DNA of 5,851 bases from Hyphomicrobiales bacterium. GTDB lineage: Bacteria > Pseudomonadota > Alphaproteobacteria > Rhizobiales > JAJFHB01. Location: positions 1 to 5,851 of the forward strand of contig JAJFHB010000031.1 of NCBI GenBank assembly GCA_021775795.1, in the 5' to 3' direction. Every line of letters starts with the position of its first letter. The first letter of the stretch is position 1. The position numbers and the translations under genes were made by a program. Positions 1 to 5,479 of the stretch are shown here, piece by piece. The notes beneath the pieces are model-generated. The model saw only the letters and a list, made by a program, of their open reading frames with translations, was not told the origin of the DNA and did no database searches.

Positions 1-501
1 GGCTTTGTCCAGTTTGAACGACACAACGACGCGGGCCGGTTTCTTTTTCTCGACACGCTCAAGGACGGGACAACGTCTGCAGGAGAATACTGCAGCTCGC
101 GCCGCCAATGGCTGAGCGAACGCCTCGCTGCTGCACAAGACAAGCCGGTCTATCTCTTCATGCACCACCCGCCGTTCGACATCAATGTGCCCTACATGGA
201 CCGCATCAAACTCGAAGAGGCAGATGCCTTTGCCAGGATCGCTTTGGCGCATGGAAACGTCCGGCACATATTTTTTGCCCATGTGCACCGGCCGGTTCAG
301 GTAGTCTGGCATGGCATTTCAGCCACAGCCCTCCCGGCCCTCAACCATCAAGTACCCCTGCGCCGCGAAAGCGTGTCGTCGCGCTACAGCAATGAACCGC
401 CCATGTATGCCGTGGTGGAGATCGATGACAACCGCCTGGTGGTCAACGCGGACTGCTTCCTCGACCGCCATGCCTGCGACATGCCGCCGAACAAGCGCTG
501 A
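1..501 (+). CDS. Calcineurin-like metallophosphoesterase (Icc/CpdA/GpdQ-type phosphodiesterase), C-terminal part
   Basis: The frame is open from base 1 to a TGA at 499-501, giving 166 visible residues; the start lies left of the window. Class III cyclic-nucleotide/glycerol phosphodiesterases carry two metal ions in a calcineurin fold. Two C-terminal metal-ligand blocks are visible: MHHPPF at visible residues 54-59, and AHVHRP at 93-98, the counterpart of the family's GHxH. A MD-x-I-x-L segment after HHPPF (67-71) also fits CpdA/GpdQ relatives. The N-terminal DxH, GD and GNHE/D blocks are not visible; family members are about 260-280 residues, so roughly 100 are missing. The usual Gly before HxH is Ala93. 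The last 40 residues look like the family's C-terminal beta strands and dimer region. The substrate (cAMP, glycerophosphodiester or other) cannot be told from sequence. The gene converges on the transporter cluster and so is not in its operon. Confidence 0.88.
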   Translation, partial: GFVQFERHNDAGRFLFLDTLKDGTTSAGEYCSSRRQWLSERLAAAQDKPVYLFMHHPPFDINVPYMDRIKLEEADAFARIALAHGNVRHIFFAHVHRPVQVVWHGISATALPALNHQVPLRRESVSSRYSNEPPMYAVVEIDDNRLVVNADCFLDRHACDMPPNKR

Positions 502-530
502 AACGCCGACAGGCTGTTGAAGCTGAAGGT

Positions 531-1799
531 TTATTGCGGCTCTTCGTTGAGATTGTCGGGCGCAAACACATCGCCAAACGTCGACGAGCCCGGGCTTTCA
601 GCACCGGCACCCTCGCCATCTGACGGTGTATCAGCATCGGTCGGCGCCTGTTCCAGGTTGTTGGGATCGAAGACACCGCCAAAGCCGCTGTTGTTATCTA
701 AGCCACCATCCGTCGCGCCATCTTCAAGAGCAGGTGTGTCAGACCCCGCATCTGATCCCGGCAGGAAAATGTCGGGGCCCTGACGTTGCTGCAACAGTTC
801 TTTTTGCTCGCGCAAGTCCAGCTTGCATTGACCAGCGCTGTATTGCGACGAGAACCAGACGGTTCCCAGCCCCGCAACGAACACCAGCATCAGCAGGATC
901 ATCGCCGGGTTTCCCGACAGCCAGCCCTGCATGAAATTGCCAAATGCAGATGATGTATCCGTGAGTTCGCCGCGCCGGACTTTCAGTTCTTCACGCCGGC
1001 GCATCGCCTCATGGGCAATAGCGCCAACAATGGTGAGCGCCACGATGATTACCGCCAGGGCGCTGATCGATGGATTGATACCGTAACGCACCTGATTTGC
1101 GAGCACCGTGGTCAGGGTGCTTTCGGCAACAATCGTGAACACCGTCGTGTTGTAGTTCTCAAATGAAGCAAGGAAGGCCAGAACCGCGGCCGAACCGATT
1201 GCCGGATAGAGAAACGGCAACATTATTTTGCGGAATGTCTGCACATGGGTAGCGCCAAGGTCGAGCGCGGCCTCTTCAAGTGCCGGGTCGAAGCGCTGCA
1301 AACGCGAAATGAAGACCAGCATGCAGTAGGCGGAAATGAACGTCGACTGGCCAAGCACCGTCAGAAACGTTCCATTGTAGAAGACACTGTCGTAGGACGC
1401 ATCGACCATAACACCGAGCCGGTCCCAGAACAGAAGCGTCGAAATACCGAGTACGACACCCGGCACGAGGATCGGTGAAATGACGATGGTGTAGTACCAC
1501 GGCCGCGCGCGGGGCCAGACCTGGGTCAGCATCAAGGCGCCTGCCAGCCCGATCATGACGGAGATCACCACCACGCCGCCGGCAATGATGAAACTGTTGC
1601 CCAGGCCGTCAAGCAGCTTGTCGTCTGCCGCCAGTTCTCCAAACCATTCGAAGGTAAAACAATCCCACGGTGCCACCCTTGGAAACTGTGACGAGTTGAA
1701 CGCCGTGATACTCATGAGGATCAACGGGCCGAACAGGTAGCCGAAGAAAATAACCAGATAGCCACCGACAAAGATGGAGAGAAATGTGCTCGACTTCAT
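531..1799 (-). CDS. ABC importer inner-membrane permease, PotC-type, with extra membrane segment and acidic C-terminal tail
   Basis: This 422-residue protein is the second permease of a Pot-type importer. The binding-protein-dependent permease core spans about residues 1-275, with hydrophobic segments near 7-31, 68-92, 102-126, 146-166, 196-217 and 244-264. The EAA coupling loop at 175-195 (EEAALDLGA, then F and I-x-LP) docks on the ATPase. E. coli PotC is about 264 residues, so some 140 are additional. They comprise a basic stretch (267-276), a seventh hydrophobic segment (about 299-317), a short charged helix with Cys325, and a tail (341-422) with 18 Asp/Glu and no Lys, Arg or His. The tail carries F-G-x-V-F-x-P-x-N-L twice (373-382 and 408-417). 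The ATG overlaps the stop of the upstream permease as ATGA (1796-1799), indicating translational coupling; a weak GGTGAGA lies just upstream. It is the last gene of the cluster. The permease assignment is firm; the function of the tail is unknown. Confidence 0.93.
   Translation of the reverse strand: MKSSTFLSIFVGGYLVIFFGYLFGPLILMSITAFNSSQFPRVAPWDCFTFEWFGELAADDKLLDGLGNSFIIAGGVVVISVMIGLAGALMLTQVWPRARPWYYTIVISPILVPGVVLGISTLLFWDRLGVMVDASYDSVFYNGTFLTVLGQSTFISAYCMLVFISRLQRFDPALEEAALDLGATHVQTFRKIMLPFLYPAIGSAAVLAFLASFENYNTTVFTIVAESTLTTVLANQVRYGINPSISALAVIIVALTIVGAIAHEAMRRREELKVRRGELTDTSSAFGNFMQGWLSGNPAMILLMLVFVAGLGTVWFSSQYSAGQCKLDLREQKELLQQRQGPDIFLPGSDAGSDTPALEDGATDGGLDNNSGFGGVFDPNNLEQAPTDADTPSDGEGAGAESPGSSTFGDVFAPDNLNEEPQ
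549..578 (-). repeat. Copy 2 of a ten-residue repeat in the permease C tail
   Basis: This copy encodes FGDVFAPDNL (residues 408-417 of permease C), six residues before its stop. It matches copy 1 at 654-683 at 7 of 10 residues and 22 of 30 bases, with most differences at third codon positions. That pattern suggests an old in-frame duplication kept at the protein level. The consensus is F-G-x-V-F-x-P-x-N-L. Confidence 0.75.
654..683 (-). repeat. Copy 1 of a ten-residue repeat in the permease C tail
   Basis: This copy encodes FGGVFDPNNL (residues 373-382 of permease C). It lies 35 residues before copy 2, and the Asp-, Gly-, Pro- and Ser-rich spacing has no predicted structure. The conserved Phe, Val, Phe, Pro, Asn and Leu stand out in an otherwise low-complexity acidic tail and look like a short linear binding motif; the binding role is inference. 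Confidence 0.75.
1796..1799 (-). promoter_or_regulatory. ATGA stop/start overlap between permease B and permease C
   Basis: The TGA ending permease B (1796-1798) shares bases with the ATG of permease C (1797-1799). Such overlaps usually let terminating ribosomes restart on the next gene, matching output of two subunits needed in 1:1 ratio. A modest GGTGAGA lies a few bases upstream of the second start. Confidence 0.85.
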
Positions 1800-2719
1800 C
1801 GGCCGATCTCACCCAGCTTGACCTTGAACAGGCGCATCATGAGGAGCACGAAGATAATACAGCTGGCCAGCAAAATGATGGCGTAGGCGGATCCCCGCGG
1901 CCAGTTTCCACCGGTGTTGAACCACTGATAAATCAGCTGTGTAAACCACAGGCTTGAGGGCCCGCCGAGAATCTGCGGCGCCGCGAGCGCGCCTGCTGAA
2001 AGCATGAACACCATGGTACAGCCTGAGGTAATGCCCGGCTTTGCAAACGGGATCACCACACGCCAGTGAATGCGCCACCAGGGCGAGCCGAGATCTCTCG
2101 CAGCCTCGATCTGGTTCTTGTCCAGGCTTTCAATGGCATTGTAGATGGGGAAGATCATCAACAGGATGTAGGCATAACCCAGTCCCGCATAGAGCGCGAT
2201 ATCCTCGCGGATGAAATCAATCGAATCGTCAATGATGCCCATAGACTTCAACGTCGCGTTGATGACACCGACATCTCCAAACAATATGCGGAAAGCAAAG
2301 GCTCGAAGGATTTCGTTGACCCAGAACGGCACCACAAGGGAGAGCACCAGAAGACGGGCGAAACCGCCACGCGCGACCTGCGCCAGAAAATAGGCAATCG
2401 GGTAGCACAGCAAAAGGTCGAAGAACGTCACAAACACAGCGGCAAGAATGGTGCGGTAAAACACCGTCAGATCTGTGGAATTCCAGACCCAGACATCCTC
2501 GTGATTATAACGCCCCATCAAGAATGTGTAGTTGGAGGCCGTATAAACGTCCTCCGGCCCTCCTACCTTTGAGGGCGGAAGATTAAAGCGGAACGAAAAG
2601 TCCAGCATATTGAGTTGCGGCAACAGAATAAGGATCAGGATCCAGAACGACACCGCAAATATGAGGTAGCCACCGACGATAAGGCCGTGCTTGTCGAAGA
2701 AGTTCTTAAAGACATTCAT
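1796..2719 (-). CDS. ABC importer inner-membrane permease, PotB-type
   Basis: This 307-residue protein (from the ATG at 2719) is the first permease of the importer. Hydrophobic segments lie near residues 10-35, 89-113, 122-148, 175-197, 228-254 and 279-298, the usual six. The long first periplasmic loop (about 36-88) is typical of PotB-type subunits. The EAA loop at about 203-224 reads QIEAARDLG followed by W-R-I and V-I-P, the site that contacts the ATPase. Length is close to that of E. coli PotB (about 285). An in-frame TTG at 2734 would add five residues (MGFTA). Neither start has a clear Shine-Dalgarno sequence. I prefer the ATG because the protein then opens with a polar stretch just before the first membrane helix, as in relatives. 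It follows the ATPase stop by 59 bases and overlaps permease C by four bases, so all three are surely cotranscribed. PotB and PotC presumably form a heterodimeric channel. Substrate specificity is not determined by this subunit alone. Confidence 0.92.
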   Translation of the reverse strand: MNVFKNFFDKHGLIVGGYLIFAVSFWILILILLPQLNMLDFSFRFNLPPSKVGGPEDVYTASNYTFLMGRYNHEDVWVWNSTDLTVFYRTILAAVFVTFFDLLLCYPIAYFLAQVARGGFARLLVLSLVVPFWVNEILRAFAFRILFGDVGVINATLKSMGIIDDSIDFIREDIALYAGLGYAYILLMIFPIYNAIESLDKNQIEAARDLGSPWWRIHWRVVIPFAKPGITSGCTMVFMLSAGALAAPQILGGPSSLWFTQLIYQWFNTGGNWPRGSAYAIILLASCIIFVLLMMRLFKVKLGEIGR

Positions 2720-2778
2720 CGCCGTAAAGCCCAATCCGAAACTGCAGCAGCGTTATCGCCGTCAGCAGTTCGACCCCA

Positions 2779-3882
2779 TTACTCGCTCGCCAATTCCCCG
2801 CGCGGCAATACCACCGCCTGCGCAGCATTGAAGGACAACGTCATCTCCGTGCCAGGGCTGCCGGCTCTTGCCCCACCCTGGTTGACGGCTGACAGTTTGA
2901 CCGCCTCGCCGCTCTCCGTGTTCAGAAATACGTTGTAGACAGCGCCCTCAAACTCTTCCGTCCGCACCCGTGCCTTGATCTTGTTGCTGGTGCCCGTACC
3001 CGACATGGAAACGGCTTCCGGGCGAACAAAAATCATCGCCTCATCGCCCTTGTTGATCGTGCCTCGGGCCGCCGTTGCGATGCGCCCACGCAACTTGCCA
3101 ACCGAGGTGTCGATTGTGGCCTGGTTTTTCGAAATCGCGGAAACCTTGCCGGCAAATGCGTTGTTTTCGCCCACGAACGACGCCACGAAAGCCGTCGAGG
3201 GGTCATCATAAATTGTCTGCCCGTCAGAAATCTGTTCAATCACACCGGCTTTCATAACGGCCACATGATCCGACATGGTGAGCGCTTCGCCCTGGTCGTG
3301 TGTGATGTAAATGAAGGTAATGCCAACCTGCCTTTGGATGGCACGTAGTTCTGAGCGCATATGTTGTCGCAATTTCAGGTCAAGCGCCGACAGCGGCTCA
3401 TCGAGCAGCAACACATCCGGCTGTGCACATAAAGCCCGGGCAATGGCGACGCGCTGGCGCTGCCCTCCGGACAATTCGCTGACCATTTTTTCGCCCTGTC
3501 CCGGCAGCGCGATAAGCTCAAGCAATTCATCCGCCCTGCGGCGGCGCTCTTTCTTGCCGGCTCCCTGCACTTCCATGGCAAAGGCGATATTTTCCCACAC
3601 CGTCATCAACGGAAACAACGCGAGGTTTTGAAAAATTAGTGCCGTGGGGCGCTTGTTCGGGCCAATGCCCGCCATGTTTGCGCCACCAATCGAAATCGTC
3701 CCTTCGCTCGGGTCAAGAAAACCCGAAACAGCGCGCAGGATCGTGGTCTTGCCGCACCCAGAGGGCCCAAGGAATGAAAAGAACTCGCCGCCTTCAATCG
3801 CAACGTTCGCTTCGCGGACGGCAACAAACTCGCCGAACCTTATCCAAACGTCTTTTAGATCGACCCCAACACCCGCACTCAT
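2779..3882 (-). CDS. ABC importer ATP-binding protein, PotA-type, with C-terminal TOBE domain
   Basis: This 367-residue cytoplasmic ATPase powers the importer. All motifs are intact: Walker A GPSGCGKTT (39-47), Q-loop Gln85 in IFQNLALFP, signature LSGGQRQR (137-144), Walker B VLLLDEP (157-163), D-loop SALD (165-168) and switch His195 in THDQGEA. The nucleotide-binding domain ends near residue 240. The remainder, including the FVRPEA segment at 285-290, fits the TOBE regulatory domain of the PotA/FbpC/MalK importer group. The length is typical (E. coli PotA is 378). The ATG at 3882 is supported by an AGAGG six bases upstream. The gene follows the binding-protein gene after a 164-base spacer holding three inverted repeats and precedes permease B by 59 bases. 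Family members energise polyamine, opine, iron or sugar import; sequence alone does not tell which, but the gene context favours the Pot class. Confidence 0.96.
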   Translation of the reverse strand: MSAGVGVDLKDVWIRFGEFVAVREANVAIEGGEFFSFLGPSGCGKTTILRAVSGFLDPSEGTISIGGANMAGIGPNKRPTALIFQNLALFPLMTVWENIAFAMEVQGAGKKERRRRADELLELIALPGQGEKMVSELSGGQRQRVAIARALCAQPDVLLLDEPLSALDLKLRQHMRSELRAIQRQVGITFIYITHDQGEALTMSDHVAVMKAGVIEQISDGQTIYDDPSTAFVASFVGENNAFAGKVSAISKNQATIDTSVGKLRGRIATAARGTINKGDEAMIFVRPEAVSMSGTGTSNKIKARVRTEEFEGAVYNVFLNTESGEAVKLSAVNQGGARAGSPGTEMTLSFNAAQAVVLPRGELASE

Positions 3883-3888
3883 GAATTG

Positions 3889-3893
3889 CCTCT
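3889..3893 (-). promoter_or_regulatory. Ribosome-binding site of the ATPase gene
   Basis: On the minus strand this reads AGAGG, six bases before the ATG at 3882. It supports that start, and it lies downstream of the three inverted repeats, so the ATPase gene has its own translation signal. Confidence 0.7.
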
Positions 3894-3930
3894 AAGACGA
3901 CCGGCCCGCAGCCCCACCGCGGCAACGCTA

Positions 3931-3966
3931 GATCGTTTCACGCTCATATGGAAGCGTGAAGCGATC
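3931..3966 (-). repeat. Long inverted repeat (stem-loop 3 of 3) before the ATPase gene
   Basis: Arms 3931-3944 and 3953-3966 pair over 14 positions with one mismatch around an eight-base loop (3945-3952). The arms contain TTCACGCT and AGCGTGAA. No T-run follows on either strand, so it does not look like a rho-independent terminator. Its size, near-perfect symmetry and intergenic position suggest a dispersed palindromic element or an mRNA-processing hairpin. Whether it recurs in the genome cannot be seen here. Confidence 0.7.
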
Positions 3967-3977
3967 CAGGCATCGGG

Positions 3978-3993
3978 CCATTGTTGTCAATGG
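3978..3993 (-). repeat. Short perfect inverted repeat (stem-loop 2 of 3)
   Basis: CCATTG at 3978-3983 and CAATGG at 3988-3993 pair perfectly around a four-base loop. It sits between the two larger hairpins, nine bases from the one downstream of the binding-protein gene. On its own it would be weak, but the tandem arrangement makes it notable. Confidence 0.5.
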
Positions 3994-4002
3994 TTGAAAT
4001 TC

Positions 4003-4029
4003 CCCGGTCACCTGATCGAGGTGACCGGG
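4003..4029 (-). terminator. GC-rich stem-loop just after the binding-protein gene; attenuator or mRNA-stabilising hairpin
   Basis: CCCGGTCACCT (4003-4013) and AGGTGACCGGG (4019-4029) form a perfect 11-base-pair stem with a five-base loop, 17 bases after the binding-protein stop codon. On the transcribed minus strand it is followed by GAATTTC, so the T-run is only three long. It may act as a leaky terminator or block 3' exonucleases. Hairpins at this point in importer operons commonly give more binding protein than membrane and ATPase subunits. The structure is seen directly; the role is inference. Confidence 0.65.
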
Positions 4030-4046
4030 AAGATTGCAGCTGGAAT

Positions 4047-5222
4047 CTATGCGTTCACAAACTTGTTGCGGTACTCGGTGCGAATGTCCGCATACCACTG
4101 ACCTTCCGCCGGCCAGGGGTTCAGGTTTGCAAGAGACTGTCCCGGATAGGCTTCCGAGAAGTTCTTCGCATATTGTTCGCTGGCATATTGGTCAGCACCC
4201 AGAACCGGTGAATTGTAACCGTGCGTATCAATCGCCCGGCCTGCAGGTTCTGAACGGTAAGCGTACTCGATGAAGGCATAGATCTGCTCGGTGTTTTCAG
4301 CACCGACCGGAATGGCCAATCCATCGACCCACGCCATGGAGCCTTCCTTAGGCGCCTGGTACATGATCGCCTCGCCGGCATTCTTCATGGCGATTGGCGG
4401 GCCGTCCCAGGTCTGGCCGACGATGACGCCTTCGTTGAGCAAGCCATTCTTCTGCGTGTCCGCATCATTCCAGAACAACTTGATGTTCGCCTTGCGGGCG
4501 ATGCACCAGGCCGTGATCTTTTCCCAGACCGGGCGCATTTTTTCTTCGCTCTCATAGGCGCTCCAGACGTCGCCTTCGTTGAGCTCACCAATTGTTTCCA
4601 TGTAAAGGCCGGCACCCAGCATCATCGAATGCGGGCGGCCCATTGTCTTGCCAGCGGTTGCTTCAGACCAGACGTCGCCATAGCTCGGCACGCCGTCTGT
4701 GGGTGTCCACAAGTCTGTACGCCAGCCGATGCCTTCGGTGCCCCAGATGTGAGGCAGCCAGTGCACGCCCGCATCACTGAAGTTCCACGACGTTTCACCG
4801 ATCTTCGCCATCGCCGGGTTAACCAGTGAAATAGGCACCTGGTTCATGTCGAAAGGCTGCAGCAGTTCCAGCGGCTCCCACTGACCCGAACGGTTGTTCG
4901 TCGGGCTGATGATGTCGAAGCCCCGGCCGCGCGTGGCTTTCATCTTATTGATGATTTCTTCGTTTGAACCGATGCCGGTGTAGTTCACCGTAATGCCCGA
5001 TTCACTTTCAAAGGCGGCGATGAAATCGTCAGGCAGATAATCTGACCACATCAAAATGTTGATTTCACCCGAAGACGACAGCGCATTGCGGACGTAGGCA
5101 GGTCCTGCAACCGCAAGCGCACCAACAGCGGCACCGCCCTTGAGAAACGTTCTGCGTTGAAACGACTTCGCCGCCGCAGCGGTGAGGCCTGTCGATTGCT
5201 TTACTGAATTCTGATTTTTCAT
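4047..5222 (-). CDS. Periplasmic solute-binding protein of a Pot-type ABC importer, Tat-exported
   Basis: This 391-residue protein captures the substrate in the periplasm and hands it to the permeases. The N-terminus has a twin-arginine motif RRTFLKG (23-29) followed by a hydrophobic, Ala/Gly-rich stretch (29-43), so export is probably by Tat with cleavage near residues 46-52. The mature part follows the PotD/PotF pattern (type II binding-protein fold): ILMWSDYLPDDF (56-67), PHIWGTEGIGW (157-167), TWDGPP (271-276), KEGSMAWVDGLAIP (292-305) and AFIEYAYRSEPA (316-327). By eye, Trp272, Trp298 and Asp300 align with E. coli PotD Trp229, Trp255 and Asp257. The segment where PotD has Asp168 and Glu171 reads GRPHSMM here, so that acidic pair seems absent. 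Length is normal once the long leader is allowed for. The ATG at 5222 has a strong GGGAGGA six bases upstream. It is the first gene of the cluster. The substrate may be a polyamine or another cationic or nitrogenous compound. Confidence 0.92.
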   Translation of the reverse strand: MKNQNSVKQSTGLTAAAAKSFQRRTFLKGGAAVGALAVAGPAYVRNALSSSGEINILMWSDYLPDDFIAAFESESGITVNYTGIGSNEEIINKMKATRGRGFDIISPTNNRSGQWEPLELLQPFDMNQVPISLVNPAMAKIGETSWNFSDAGVHWLPHIWGTEGIGWRTDLWTPTDGVPSYGDVWSEATAGKTMGRPHSMMLGAGLYMETIGELNEGDVWSAYESEEKMRPVWEKITAWCIARKANIKLFWNDADTQKNGLLNEGVIVGQTWDGPPIAMKNAGEAIMYQAPKEGSMAWVDGLAIPVGAENTEQIYAFIEYAYRSEPAGRAIDTHGYNSPVLGADQYASEQYAKNFSEAYPGQSLANLNPWPAEGQWYADIRTEYRNKFVNA

Positions 5223-5228
5223 ATGTCA

Positions 5229-5235
5229 TCCTCCC
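5229..5235 (-). promoter_or_regulatory. Strong ribosome-binding site of the binding-protein gene
   Basis: The minus strand reads GGGAGGA six bases before the ATG at 5222, close to the ideal anti-16S match and spacing. It is the strongest such site in the window, fits high expression of a periplasmic binding protein, and fixes the start codon that includes the Tat leader. Confidence 0.85.
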
Positions 5236-5369
5236 AGATGAATTTATGGGATTGCAATAAGTGCATGAAGCACGCCGGCTTGCTTATCTATTTTTCGCGC
5301 GCTTTTGTGGCACGCAAGTGTACGGCATTCTTCGACACCGTCACACCACGTGCGCTGAGCAATATTAAA

Positions 5370-5398
5370 ATAGTGCGAAGCTAGACGGCCAAGGTCAA
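5370..5398 (-). promoter_or_regulatory. Candidate sigma-70-type promoter of the transporter operon
   Basis: On the minus strand TTGACC (5398-5393) is followed after 17 bases by CACTAT (5375-5370), which leads into an AT-rich run. This resembles the alphaproteobacterial housekeeping pattern, where the -35 TTGAC is well kept and the -10 is loose. Transcription would begin near 5360-5364, leaving an untranslated leader of about 140 bases. The -35 is good; the -10 matches only three of six consensus bases. Confidence 0.4.
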
Positions 5399-5479
5399 CT
5401 AATTACTGCCGTTGGGTCCAAAAGATGGCGCAGACTGGCATCATGGTTTGGTAGTTTTGGTGCCATTTCGCACAAACGG

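Larger units (their letters stand above)
5223..5479. other. 257-base intergenic region upstream of the transporter operon
   Basis: No credible gene lies between the phosphoribosyltransferase stop (5480) and the binding-protein start (5222). The region is more AT-rich than its flanks, particularly 5281-5295 and 5361-5371. It holds the ribosome-binding site and a candidate promoter for the transporter, plus a CACGTG palindrome (5347-5352) beside a direct repeat of ACACC units (5335-5347) that could be an operator. No convincing terminator for the upstream gene is visible. Its size implies that the transporter has its own promoter. Confidence 0.6.

Noticed and set aside
443..682. A minus-strand open frame bridging the phosphodiesterase end and the permease C tail
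   Set aside because: It overlaps two well-supported genes in other frames, is rich in Arg, Ala and Ser as expected of out-of-frame GC-rich DNA, and has no ribosome-binding site that I can see.
531..900. The permease C tail as a frameshift artefact or a fusion with a separate gene
   Set aside because: The frame is continuous, the repeat copies differ mostly at third codon positions, and the tail has a coherent acidic composition, all pointing to real coding sequence in this frame; only comparison with relatives would settle it.
2066..2572. A 168-residue open frame on the plus strand inside permease B
   Set aside because: It is antisense to a clear permease gene, its protein is rich in charged residues with no recognisable domain, and GC-rich genomes give many such shadow frames.
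3931..4029. The three inverted repeats as a CRISPR array or phage attachment site
   Set aside because: The three stems differ from each other in sequence and length, the spacing is irregular, and no cas, integrase or tRNA gene is nearby.
5420..5442. Possible terminator of the phosphoribosyltransferase (GATG/CATC pairing followed by TTTT on the minus strand)
   Set aside because: Only four base pairs form before mismatches, too weak for a rho-independent terminator.
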